Assembly (NCBI GenBank): GCA_964486295.1
Contig: CAZAMF010000010.1
Coordinates: 1-64,000 of the forward strand
Reading direction: 5' to 3'
DNA length: 64,000 nucleotides
Source of the DNA: CALBZG01 sp964486295
Lineage (GTDB): Bacteria > Bacillota > Clostridia > Peptostreptococcales > Anaerovoracaceae
The notes beneath the pieces were generated by a model that was not told where the DNA came from, made no database searches, and saw only the letters and a list, made by a program, of their open reading frames with translations. Within the stretch, counting starts at the first letter, position 1, and the number at the start of each line of letters is the position of its first letter. A program made the position numbers and the translations under genes. Below, one piece after another: positions 9,132 through 17,859 of this stretch.

Positions 9132-10406
9132 ATGTTAGACATCAGAAGAATCAGGGAAGACTATGAAGGCGTTAAAAAAGCGGTAGAATCCAGAATGCAG
9201 GGGAGCTATGGCATTGAGAGAATCCCGGAACTGGATGAGAAGCGCCGCAGTGTACTGGCCAAGGTTGAAGACATGAAGTTCCGGCAGGGCCAGGACTCCA
9301 AAAACATACCGTTAATGAAGAAGGAAGGGAAGGATGTTTCAGCCCTCATGGCGGAAATGAAAGAGCTTTCATCCCAGATCAAAGTGCTGGATCAGGAAGT
9401 CGCCGCCTTAGAGGAAGAACTGAGGAACACCCTTTTGAATATACCGAACACACCGAATCCGCAGGTGCCTCTTGGAAAAGATGATTCGGAGAACGTCGAA
9501 ATGAGAAAATGGGGGGAACCCGGAACATTCGACTTCGAACTGAAAGCCCATTGGGACGTAGGGACCAATCTGGATATTCTTGACTTCGAACGGGCAGCCA
9601 AGATTTCCGGCACCCGATTCACCGTCTATAAAGGGCTCGGCGCCAGACTGGAAAGATCAGTGATCAATTTCATGCTGAATCTTCATACGGAGGAGCACGG
9701 ATTCAAGGAAATTCTGCCTCCATTCATGGTGAACCGCGATGCCATGACAGGAACCGGCCAACTGCCTAAATTTGAAGAGGACATGTTCTGGATCCCTGCA
9801 AAGGATTTCTTCCTTGTTCCGACAGCCGAAGTGCCGGTCACAAATCTTCTGATGAACGAGATCCTGGAAGAAAGCGATCTGCCGGTATACTATACCGCCT
9901 ATACGCCTTGCTTCAGAAAAGAAGCCGGCTCTGCAGGCCGCGATACCAGAGGATTGATCAGACAGCATCAGTTCAACAAGGTAGAACTCGTCAAGTTCTC
10001 TCATCCGGACACATCTTATGCGGAACTGGAATCCCTCACCGCAGCAGCGGAAGAAGTACTGAAAAGGCTTGAAATTCCTTATAGAGTGGTCAGATTGTCA
10101 ACAGGCGATATGGGATTTTCATCCGCGATGACCTATGATATCGAGGTCTGGATGCCGAGCTACGGCCGCTATGTGGAAATATCCTCCTGCTCCAATTTTG
10201 AAAGCTACCAGGCACGCCGTGCCAACATCCGGTTCAGACCTGCGGGCGGCGGGAAACCGGAGTTCGTTCACACATTAAATGGTTCCGGCCTTGCTGTAGG
10301 AAGAACTGTAGCCGCTATCCTGGAAAACTACCAGCAGGCAGACGGCTCGGTGATCATTCCGAAAGAACTACGCGGCTACATGGGGACTGACAGGATCACC
10401 AAATGA
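9132..10406 (+). CDS. serS: seryl-tRNA synthetase
   Basis: A class II synthetase that charges tRNA-Ser. Residues 1 to about 110 form the long antiparallel coiled-coil arm (Lys/Glu-rich heptads, ending at LLNIPNTPNP). The catalytic core has motif 2, in which FRKEAGSAGRDTRG is typical for SerRS, and motif 3, NGSGLAVGRTVAAILENYQ. Length of 424 is normal. GGAGAG lies 7 bases before the ATG at 9132. The stop overlaps the next gene's ATG by four bases (ATGA), so translation is probably coupled. Confidence 0.98.
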   Translation: MLDIRRIREDYEGVKKAVESRMQGSYGIERIPELDEKRRSVLAKVEDMKFRQGQDSKNIPLMKKEGKDVSALMAEMKELSSQIKVLDQEVAALEEELRNTLLNIPNTPNPQVPLGKDDSENVEMRKWGEPGTFDFELKAHWDVGTNLDILDFERAAKISGTRFTVYKGLGARLERSVINFMLNLHTEEHGFKEILPPFMVNRDAMTGTGQLPKFEEDMFWIPAKDFFLVPTAEVPVTNLLMNEILEESDLPVYYTAYTPCFRKEAGSAGRDTRGLIRQHQFNKVELVKFSHPDTSYAELESLTAAAEEVLKRLEIPYRVVRLSTGDMGFSSAMTYDIEVWMPSYGRYVEISSCSNFESYQARRANIRFRPAGGGKPEFVHTLNGSGLAVGRTVAAILENYQQADGSVIIPKELRGYMGTDRITK

Positions 10407-11317
10407 AAAAAGACTACACAGTAGCCTTATACAATGAGGAATTCGACAACAGCAAAGAACTGACCGCACGCGGCAGAATGCGCCGATATTTTGGCGGGCG
10501 CCCGAAATGGTCGGAACGGGAAAGTTTCGGCATCGTTTTCGGTGCCTTTTTGTGCTTTGCGTTCAGCCTGTTGCTGCCTGTGCTGCTTGGGAAGTCAGGA
10601 TTTGACCCGGACGGGATCCGTTGGACCTCTCGCTTTCTTATAGCCGGAGGTATTGTGATCCTGATCAAAGGATTCTATGATATCCGGAAAGATCTGAAAA
10701 AAGGAGTTGCGGCTGTGGCCGATTCCGAATGCGACGCATGTTATGATTTTGATATGGCAGGCATCATTAAAAAGGCTAAAAAAGTGCTGGCTGAGAATAT
10801 CGGCGTCCTAAAAGAGGGCGGGGAAGATATAGAAACCTTGGAATTAGCTGTGGTTTCAGGCCCTGAGGATCGCAGCGCCAATGTCAATCTTCCATTACTC
10901 ATGGTAGTAGGCGAAGACGGCTTTATCCGCGCTTCCAACTATGCGGTACTGGTGATCGCTTTCGGTAAGGCTGACTTCTATATCTACCAATGCGTCTATA
11001 ACATGAGGGACGGCAGCGTAAAAAGAGAACACGCCTATCGATGCCCTCACGGGAACTTCGATTTCGCCGAAATCAGAAGCACCGAACGCAAGGTCATGGT
11101 GGCCGATGGCCGGTCGCAGCTTCACCGGCTGCTGGAATTTGCCATCCATACCGTGGAGGGTGAAGAGACAGAACTGGCCATACCCATTGCCGACTTGACA
11201 GCCGAACAGCAAGCCGGGGGCAAATTCAACCTGGCAGACGCTGAGGCAGTCATGGAAAAATTGATAAAGATCAGGGGGTGTTCTCCTGTCCCCCGAAGGT
11301 CCACGGAGATTGTCTGA
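10403..11317 (+). CDS. hypothetical membrane protein
   Basis: No family recognised. Two hydrophobic helices occur near residues 45-65 and 75-95; the rest is soluble, with a Lys-rich stretch after the second helix and a mixed alpha/beta C-terminal domain of about 190 residues. The ATGA overlap with serS places it in the same transcript. No signal peptide or catalytic motif was seen. Confidence 0.75.
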   Translation: MKKDYTVALYNEEFDNSKELTARGRMRRYFGGRPKWSERESFGIVFGAFLCFAFSLLLPVLLGKSGFDPDGIRWTSRFLIAGGIVILIKGFYDIRKDLKKGVAAVADSECDACYDFDMAGIIKKAKKVLAENIGVLKEGGEDIETLELAVVSGPEDRSANVNLPLLMVVGEDGFIRASNYAVLVIAFGKADFYIYQCVYNMRDGSVKREHAYRCPHGNFDFAEIRSTERKVMVADGRSQLHRLLEFAIHTVEGEETELAIPIADLTAEQQAGGKFNLADAEAVMEKLIKIRGCSPVPRRSTEIV

Positions 11318-11390
11318 ACGCAGTCCCGAGGACCATAAATCATATAAGCAGCACGACGAAAATAAATTATAAAACAAGGAGAGACTAAAA

Positions 11391-12860
11391 TTGTATACTA
11401 TTGGAATTATTTTCGCCCTATATTTAGGGCTCATGGTTTATATCGGATTTATATACTATAACAAAACGTCAAACATGTCTGATTACATTCTCGGCGGGCG
11501 CCAACTGGGAAGTTGGGTCACCGCCATGTCGGCACAGGCATCCGATATGTCCGGCTGGCTGCTTCTTGGCCTTCCTGGAACCGCGTATATTCTTTACACA
11601 GGAACCTCAGAGGCGATCTGGACAGCCATCGGGCTTTGGCTGGGAACCTATCTCAACTGGCTTTTTGTAGCCAAGAGACTCAGAAAATATACCCAGGTGG
11701 CCGGCGATGCGCTGACTCTGCCGGACTTCTTTGAAAAGCGTTTCAGAGACAATAAGCATCTGATACGTTCCATATCCGCATTGTTTATCGTGATATTCTT
11801 CCTGGTCTATACATCAAGCCAGTTCGCAGCAGGCGGAAAATTGTTCGCAACAATCTTCGATATGCCATATGTCTGGGGCATGATCATCGGCGCAGTTATC
11901 ATACTGGCCTATACGGCTTTAGGCGGATTTTTAGCGGTTTGCTGGACGGATACCATTCAAGGTGCCATCATGTTCGTAGCGTTGGCAGTAGTGCCGGTCA
12001 TCGCAGTCGGAAATATGGACGGATGGGATGCAGTTCAGGCCAGACTGGCGACTCTGACACCGGAATCCCTGGGATTTTTCCCGGAAATAGACGGCCGGAT
12101 CAATTCGATGCTTCTCGCTTCCTGCCTGGGCTGGGGCCTTGGCTATTTCGGACAGCCTCATATATTGGTTCGTTTCATGGGGATCCAGTCACCTGACGCC
12201 ATCAGAAAATCCAGAATCATCGCCATGGTATGGGTAACCGTTACACTGGGCTGCGCGATCCTGATCGGAATTCTTGGAAAAGCGTTGCTGCCGGATCTGG
12301 CTGATCCGGAGACCGTATTCATGAATATGCTGACAACGATGTTCAATCCTGTAATTGCAGGCCTTCTGATGACTTCCATCCTGGCGGCCATCATGAGTAC
12401 AGCCTCTTCACAGCTTCTGGTGACAGCATCATCGGTATCCAGAGACCTTTTTGCAATATGGTTCAAATTGGATGAGAACAATCCAAGATTGGTTTGGGCT
12501 TCCAGAATTACTGTTACAGCCGTGGCCATCATAGCCATGATTATCGCATTAGACCCGGCCAGTTCGGTGTTCGGACTTGTATCCTACGCCTGGGGCGGAT
12601 TCGGAGCGGCATTCGGCCCGATCATACTTTTCTCTCTGTTTTGGAGAAGGATGACCCGCCAGGGCGCTATCGCAGGGATGCTGGCTGGCGGCATATCGGA
12701 TATCATCTGGTATCTCTCCAGCGGCGGGATCTTCGATATTTATGAAATCATACCGGGATTCTTCATCGGATGTGCAGTGATCATCCTCGTAAGCCTTGCC
12801 ACAAAGCCGACGCAGGATATGTTGGATGAATTCGACTCCGTAAACACCACAAAATTCTAA
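11391..12860 (+). CDS. sodium:solute symporter, PutP-like (proline) family
   Basis: A protein of 489 residues with about 13 hydrophobic helices. Sequence features of the SSS family's PutP branch are visible: YILGGRQLGSWVTAMSAQASDMSGWLL near the N-terminus, GYFGQPHILVRFM in the middle, and ILAAIMSTASSQLLVTASS in the sodium-site helix. It should import proline, or a close amino acid, with Na+. Start is TTG at 11391 with AAGGAG at 11377-11382. It is followed by a strong terminator, so it ends its transcript. Confidence 0.9.
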   Translation: MYTIGIIFALYLGLMVYIGFIYYNKTSNMSDYILGGRQLGSWVTAMSAQASDMSGWLLLGLPGTAYILYTGTSEAIWTAIGLWLGTYLNWLFVAKRLRKYTQVAGDALTLPDFFEKRFRDNKHLIRSISALFIVIFFLVYTSSQFAAGGKLFATIFDMPYVWGMIIGAVIILAYTALGGFLAVCWTDTIQGAIMFVALAVVPVIAVGNMDGWDAVQARLATLTPESLGFFPEIDGRINSMLLASCLGWGLGYFGQPHILVRFMGIQSPDAIRKSRIIAMVWVTVTLGCAILIGILGKALLPDLADPETVFMNMLTTMFNPVIAGLLMTSILAAIMSTASSQLLVTASSVSRDLFAIWFKLDENNPRLVWASRITVTAVAIIAMIIALDPASSVFGLVSYAWGGFGAAFGPIILFSLFWRRMTRQGAIAGMLAGGISDIIWYLSSGGIFDIYEIIPGFFIGCAVIILVSLATKPTQDMLDEFDSVNTTKF

Positions 12861-12863
12861 ACC

Positions 12864-12890
12864 AAAGCGGGAGTCAAATCCCGCTTTTTT
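12864..12890 (+). terminator. intrinsic terminator after the symporter gene
   Basis: Stem AAAGCGGGA / TCCCGCTTT with a short loop and a run of six T directly after the stem. Confidence 0.9.
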
Positions 12891-12953
12891 ATAGGCAGGT
12901 GCAGTAAATGTGCACAGCGAACAGATCGCAGACGCAATGAAGGAGGAAACAGG

Positions 12954-14405
12954 TTGAAGATCGGAGAACTGACGGATTTTCTGCTGGAGCATGCAGATGA
13001 GAACCCCATTTCTTTTCATATGCCAGGGCATAAAGGAGCGGCGCTTTACCGGGAGCATGGATACAGCGAATTTCTCGACAAATTCCTGGATTGCGACATA
13101 ACGGAGATCCCCGGCGCCGATAATCTGTTTCAGGCGGAAAGCGTGATCCGGTCCGTCATGGACCGCTATTCCGGGCTGTATGAAGTCAAAAGATCCTATG
13201 TCCTGGTCAATGGGACAAGCTGCGGGATCATCGCTTCCATCCTAGCCGCGGTTCCCCGTGGCGGTAAGCTTATCATGGCAAGAAACTGCCATAAATCCGT
13301 TTTTAACGCGCTCTCTCTCGGCGGGATCACTCCTGTTTACGCTTATCCGGATATCATGGACGAATATCATATCACGGGCAAAGTATCGACAAGAGAAATT
13401 GAAACCTTGCTGGAGCAACACCCCGACGCCTCTGCGGTTATTCTGCCGAGCCCGAATTATTACGGTATTTGCTCAGATATCGCGACGATCAGCGAAACCG
13501 TGCACAAGGTCAATAAAATACTGATCGTGGACCAGGCACATGGCGCCCACTTGAAATTTTTCAGCAGATACGCTCCCGATGCTGAAATAGAGGGGCACAG
13601 ATTACCAAAACCGGCTGAAGAGCAAGGGGCTGATATCGTTATTAACAGCACTCATAAGACCCTGGCGTCTTTCACACAGAGCGCCATTCTGAACGTCGTT
13701 TCCGACAGGATAGACACCGATATCCTGGAGGACCGTCTGCAGGCCGTCGAAAGCAGCAGCCCTTCCTATCTGTTGATGGCCTCCATGGACATCAACGCGG
13801 ACATCCTTGAGAAGAATGGCGTGAAGCTGATCAGAGAATGGTCGTACAATCTTAAGGAGTTTTACAGGCAAGCCAGCCGGATCCCGGGATTGAAAATGAT
13901 CCGTCCGGACGGCAGCCTCGATTTCACAAAAATCAATATCGATATGAGCCGATATGGTCATTCGGGTGCTGAACTGGAAAAGCTCCTTATGAAAGAAAGA
14001 ATTTATCCCGAACTCAGCTCCGGCAATATCCTTATGCTGATGACCGGGCTGGGAAACAAAAAAGAACATTATAAAAAACTTATGGATGCGCTTGACACTA
14101 TCGCCGGAGCCCGGGAAGAAGGAGATCGAAAAACTCTTCCCGAATCGGAAACCTATCCGGTTTCAAGCTTCTCAGAAAGACTGGAGCTCTGCGCGATTCC
14201 CGAGAAAAGGCGGAAGGTTAAACTAGAAGAGGCGGAAGGCCTCGTTTGCGCCGCTGCCGTGATCCCGTATCCACCCGGAATTCCGGCGGTATGCCCGGGA
14301 GAGCGCTTTACCGAGGAAATGATCGATTATATCCGGACGCTTAGGCAGGCGGGAGAAAAAGTGATCGGCGTCAACGAAGCAGGAGAAATCATAGTAGGGG
14401 ACTGA
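12954..14405 (+). CDS. Orn/Lys/Arg decarboxylase family PLP enzyme
   Basis: A fold-type I PLP enzyme of 483 residues. Early SFHMPGHKG and the DITEIPGADNL segment are hallmarks of the family. VDQAHGAHL holds the cofactor-binding Asp, and STHKTLASFTQ holds the Schiff-base Lys. The short size and absence of an N-terminal wing domain fit the Gram-positive branch (arginine/lysine/ornithine decarboxylase annotation, YaaO/SpeA-like). The substrate cannot be read from sequence. Start is TTG at 12954, with AAGGAGGA at 12940-12947. The next gene begins two bases after the stop. Confidence 0.88.
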   Translation: MKIGELTDFLLEHADENPISFHMPGHKGAALYREHGYSEFLDKFLDCDITEIPGADNLFQAESVIRSVMDRYSGLYEVKRSYVLVNGTSCGIIASILAAVPRGGKLIMARNCHKSVFNALSLGGITPVYAYPDIMDEYHITGKVSTREIETLLEQHPDASAVILPSPNYYGICSDIATISETVHKVNKILIVDQAHGAHLKFFSRYAPDAEIEGHRLPKPAEEQGADIVINSTHKTLASFTQSAILNVVSDRIDTDILEDRLQAVESSSPSYLLMASMDINADILEKNGVKLIREWSYNLKEFYRQASRIPGLKMIRPDGSLDFTKINIDMSRYGHSGAELEKLLMKERIYPELSSGNILMLMTGLGNKKEHYKKLMDALDTIAGAREEGDRKTLPESETYPVSSFSERLELCAIPEKRRKVKLEEAEGLVCAAAVIPYPPGIPAVCPGERFTEEMIDYIRTLRQAGEKVIGVNEAGEIIVGD

Positions 14406-14407
14406 AC

Positions 14408-14977
14408 ATGATTCAAACAAACCAGGAAATCAATCCGGACCAGAATAGAGTCAATCAAATCTTCCGGGAGGTCATCCGGGATATCCGACTCTTAGGCATC
14501 CCGGTTTCAAAAAAGATCCAGCAGCATATCGTGATCAACAAAAGGGCCAGAACCAGGTTCGGATGCTGCAAACGGATGAAGGCAGGACTTTTCGGCAGCG
14601 AATTTGTCATTGAAGTTTCTGAAATTCTGCTGCATGCGCCGGAGACTTCTTTGAGACAGACGCTGGCACACGAGGCGCTGCATACCTGCCCCGGCTGCGG
14701 GAATCACAGCGGTGTATGGAAAGCCTACGCGGAACGGGTAAACAAGGCGTACGGCTATCAGATCCAACGAGTTTCAGATCCGGCCGCCATGGGCGTCGGT
14801 ACAGCGGAAATCGTACAGCGCCGGAAGAAGATCAATCATGTGCTGATCTGCGAAAACTGCGGCGCGCGCATCGAGCGGACAAGGGCAAGCAAAGTTACAA
14901 AATATCCGCAGCTTTACCGGTGCAGGTGCGGTGGCAGGCTGATCAGGGTCAAAAGCAATGGCAGCAGCGCCGGGTAA
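14408..14977 (+). CDS. SprT-like zinc metallopeptidase-type protein
   Basis: The core has the zinc site LAHEALHTCPGCGNHSGVW, in which HEALH matches the HExxH motif of SprT/SprT-like proteins. A C-terminal zinc ribbon is seen with CENCG and CRCGG. SprT-like proteins are related to Spartan proteases; bacterial members are poorly characterised. It is packed two bases after the decarboxylase gene with a GGGGA ribosome site inside that gene's end, so it is co-translated. Confidence 0.85.
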   Translation: MIQTNQEINPDQNRVNQIFREVIRDIRLLGIPVSKKIQQHIVINKRARTRFGCCKRMKAGLFGSEFVIEVSEILLHAPETSLRQTLAHEALHTCPGCGNHSGVWKAYAERVNKAYGYQIQRVSDPAAMGVGTAEIVQRRKKINHVLICENCGARIERTRASKVTKYPQLYRCRCGGRLIRVKSNGSSAG

Positions 14978-15066
14978 ATAAAAATGTGAACCATTTCCAT
15001 TCAAAGTGATATAATTAGCAGGAAGTCCACTTAGAGCGAAACACATAGAATTCGGAGGTATATTAT

Positions 15067-16107
15067 ATGAAAGGAAAGGGAGAATACTTCGGTACCCATC
15101 GCGTTATCAGGCCAGAGGGATTGCTGCCGCAGGCTGCGGAAAAGATCGACAACACACCTGAAATCTGGTCAAACGAAATTCTGATCGATGTCATTGCCCT
15201 GCAGCCCACATCCAGCGCAGTCCACTCCATAAAGGATAAGTGCGGCACCGATCTTGAAAAAATCAAGGCAGAATTTATGGCTATCGTAGAAGAAAGAGGC
15301 AAATTTCAGGATCCGGTTACAAAGTCCGGCGGGATGCTGATCGGACGCATCAAGCAGATCGGAGCCGATCTGGAAGGGAAGATTGACGGAAAAGTCGGCG
15401 ACAAAATCGCAACGCTGGTATCGCTTTCTCTCACGCCTTTGAAAATATATGAAATCATCGATATCGATCTCGACACCGAGCAGGTCGTCTGCAAAGCCGA
15501 CGCCGTATTGTTTGAAAGCGGGATCTTCACAAAGATACCCGATGACCTCGGCCAGGAGCTGAGCTTAGCGGTTATGGATATTGCCGGCGCGCCTGCGCAG
15601 GTCGCCATGAATGTGAAGCCGGGAGATGTAGTGGCTGTTATGGGCGCAGGAAAGGCAGGCCTACTTTGCCTGGCGGAGGCAAAGAAGAGAGTGGCGCCTC
15701 ACGGGAAGGTCGTCTGTCTTGAATACTCGGAAGTGCAGTGCGAATTGGTCAGACAGCTCGGCATAGCCGATGTGATTCTACAGGTCAACGGCCAAAAACC
15801 GCTGGAGACATATAACAAGTACATGGAGGCCATGAACGGCGAACTTGCTGATTTCTCGGTCAGTACGGTGAATGTGAATAACACCGAATTATCCACCATC
15901 CTCATCACGAAAGATACCGGCAAAATATACTTCTTCTCCATGAGCACGGACTTTGTCAAGGCCTCTCTGGGAGCGGAGGGTGTTAAAAAATATGTGACGA
16001 TGGTTGTGGGCGCAGGGTATTATCCGGGACATGCGGCCATCACTTTCAATATCGTCAGGGAGAACGAAAAATTGAGAGAATACCTTGTAAAACGTTATTG
16101 CAAATAG
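15067..16107 (+). CDS. kdd: L-erythro-3,5-diaminohexanoate dehydrogenase
   Basis: Kdd oxidatively deaminates L-erythro-3,5-diaminohexanoate to 5-amino-3-oxohexanoate with NAD(P)+ in anaerobic lysine fermentation. The 346-residue protein resembles known Kdd proteins along its length: YFGTHRVIRPEGLLPQ at the start, KSGGMLIGRIKQIG, IATLVSLSLTPLKI, FESGIFTKIP and an Rossmann-type VAVMGAGKAGLLC. The characteristic FFSMSTDFVKASLGAEGV lies near the end. GGAGGT is 7 bases before the ATG. The other lysine-fermentation genes (kamA, kamDE, kce, kal, kat) are not in the window. The lysine-type permease lies just downstream. Confidence 0.88.
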   Translation: MKGKGEYFGTHRVIRPEGLLPQAAEKIDNTPEIWSNEILIDVIALQPTSSAVHSIKDKCGTDLEKIKAEFMAIVEERGKFQDPVTKSGGMLIGRIKQIGADLEGKIDGKVGDKIATLVSLSLTPLKIYEIIDIDLDTEQVVCKADAVLFESGIFTKIPDDLGQELSLAVMDIAGAPAQVAMNVKPGDVVAVMGAGKAGLLCLAEAKKRVAPHGKVVCLEYSEVQCELVRQLGIADVILQVNGQKPLETYNKYMEAMNGELADFSVSTVNVNNTELSTILITKDTGKIYFFSMSTDFVKASLGAEGVKKYVTMVVGAGYYPGHAAITFNIVRENEKLREYLVKRYCK

Positions 16108-16195
16108 TCCGGATCAGTGTATTTTGCTACTCCGATTTAGCACGATAACACGACGTACCAGAAAAGTCATAAATTATAGAAAATTTTGACCATTC

Positions 16196-16224
16196 TTGAC
16201 AATAGTACAAGATGGCGGTATAAT
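16196..16224 (+). promoter_or_regulatory. consensus promoter for the lysine-type permease
   Basis: A perfect TTGACA (16196-16201), 17-base spacer and perfect TATAAT (16219-16224). The leader to the ATG at 16327 is about 95 bases and contains only a small hairpin around CCAATATTGG; it is too short for a lysine riboswitch. Confidence 0.85.
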
Positions 16225-16326
16225 TAGGTGTCAGAAATTGCTTGTTTTTGGCATCTATATTATTTTTAGCCGCTCCCAATATTGGCTGCGGTAAGCGCAA
16301 TACTATATGAAAAAAGAGGTGTTATT

Positions 16327-17787
16327 ATGAGTTCAAATCACGAAGGAGAACTGCAACGCGGACTCAAATCCAGGCACATGAACATGATCGCCATCGGCGG
16401 AGCTATCGGAACCGGTCTGTTCGTTGCACTTGGAGGATCGCTCAGCGCAGCGGGTCCTGGAGGCGCACTGCTGGCTTATGGAGTAATCGGCATCATGGTT
16501 TATTTCCTGATGACAAGCTTGGGCGAAATGTCCACTTACATGCCTGTCTCCGGAGCATTCGAAACATACGCGACAAAATTCGTTGACCCTGCACTGGGCT
16601 TTGCACTGGGTTGGAACTACTGGTATAACTGGGCCATCACCGTTGCCTGCGAACTGGCTGCTGGCGCCATCGTAATCCAGTTCTGGCTCCCGGATTCAAA
16701 CCCTGTAATCTGGAGCGCATTGTTCCTGGCAATACTGTTCGCTCTTAACGCTTTTTCGGCGAAAATGTACGGCGAAAGTGAATTCTGGTTCGCCGGAATC
16801 AAAGTTGTCACAATCGTTATATTCCTGGTCGTTGGCGTTCTCATGATCATGGGAATCATGGGCGGAAAGGCTCCTGGATTCCAGAACTGGACCATAGGGG
16901 ATGCTCCGTTCGCGGGTGGCCTCATAGCAGTTATCAATATCTTTATGATCGCCGGATTCTCCTTCCAGGGAACTGAGCTTGTAGGCGTAGCAGCCGGCGA
17001 AGCGGAAGAACCTGAAAAGAACGTTCCGAAGGCCATCAAAACAGTATTCTGGCGTATCCTTCTGTTCTATATCGGTGCCATCATCGTTGTCGGATTCCTG
17101 CTTCCTTACAATGATCCTAACCTCCTTCAGGGTGGTGTAGAAAATATCGCTGTCAGCCCGTTTACATTGATCTTTGAGAGAGCCGGCATCCTGGCGGCAG
17201 CTTCCATCATGAATGCGGTTATCCTGACTTCAGTACTTTCCTGCGGAAATTCCGGACTATATGCTGCAACCCGTATGCTTTACGCAATGTCAATTGAAGG
17301 CAAAGCCCCTAAAATGTTCGGAAAAGTCAACAAGAGAGGCGTTCCGATGGCTGCATTGATCGTAACCTCCATTATCGCCATGGCTTCCTTCCTGTCATCC
17401 CTCGTTGGATCCGGAACCGTATATCTCTGGCTTGTAAACGCTTCCGGTCTTGCTGGATTTATCGCTTGGCTCGGTATCGCGATATCCCATTACAAATTCA
17501 GAAAAGCTTTTATTGCTCAAGGCCATAGCCTAAGTGAGCTGAAGTATACCGCAAAATGGTTCCCTATCGGACCGATTTTCGCCATGATCCTGTGCGTCAT
17601 CGTAATCCTGGGCCAGGGAACTTACGCATTCTCCGGCGGTTCCATCGACTGGCTGGGAATCACTGTTGCCTATATCGGTATTCCGCTGTTCATCGCTTTA
17701 TATGTCGGTTATAAAATCGTCAAGAAGACAAAGCCTGTCAAAGCTGAAGAAGCTGACCTGTCCAAGGGATATGCAAAACAGATCTAA
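16327..17787 (+). CDS. lysP: LysP-like amino acid permease (APC superfamily, AAT family)
   Basis: The protein of 486 residues has about 12 TM helices. It closely follows E. coli LysP in remembered sequence: RGLKSRHMNMIAIGGAIGTG at the start, AGPGGALLAYGVIGIMVYFL, SLGEMSTYMPVSG and GFALGWNYWYNWA. Together with Kdd upstream this points to lysine uptake for fermentation; a broader cationic amino-acid range is possible. AGAGGTG precedes the ATG at 16327, which is preferred to an upstream in-frame start. It has its own consensus promoter and a strong terminator. Confidence 0.88.
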   Translation: MSSNHEGELQRGLKSRHMNMIAIGGAIGTGLFVALGGSLSAAGPGGALLAYGVIGIMVYFLMTSLGEMSTYMPVSGAFETYATKFVDPALGFALGWNYWYNWAITVACELAAGAIVIQFWLPDSNPVIWSALFLAILFALNAFSAKMYGESEFWFAGIKVVTIVIFLVVGVLMIMGIMGGKAPGFQNWTIGDAPFAGGLIAVINIFMIAGFSFQGTELVGVAAGEAEEPEKNVPKAIKTVFWRILLFYIGAIIVVGFLLPYNDPNLLQGGVENIAVSPFTLIFERAGILAAASIMNAVILTSVLSCGNSGLYAATRMLYAMSIEGKAPKMFGKVNKRGVPMAALIVTSIIAMASFLSSLVGSGTVYLWLVNASGLAGFIAWLGIAISHYKFRKAFIAQGHSLSELKYTAKWFPIGPIFAMILCVIVILGQGTYAFSGGSIDWLGITVAYIGIPLFIALYVGYKIVKKTKPVKAEEADLSKGYAKQI

Positions 17788-17803
17788 GAAAATGAATTAA
17801 AAC

Positions 17804-17841
17804 AAAAAGCCTTGCAATCAATTAATTGCAAGGCTTTTTTT
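17804..17841. terminator. bidirectional intrinsic terminator
   Basis: A 14-bp perfect stem AAAAGCCTTGCAAT / ATTGCAAGGCTTTT with A- and T-runs on the two sides. It serves both the permease gene (plus) and the convergent radical SAM gene (minus). Confidence 0.93.
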
Positions 17842-17859
17842 ATGGCGCTCCGACATGAT

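Noticed and set aside
10407..11390. tRNA or T-box elements around serS and the symporter gene
   Set aside because: The spaces are too short or lack a T-box sequence. No tRNA cloverleaf was recognised anywhere in the window by eye; a tRNAscan-SE run would settle this.
16225..16326. Possible lysine riboswitch before the LysP-like gene
   Set aside because: The leader is only about 95 bases and lacks the five-helix junction pattern of the lysine aptamer.
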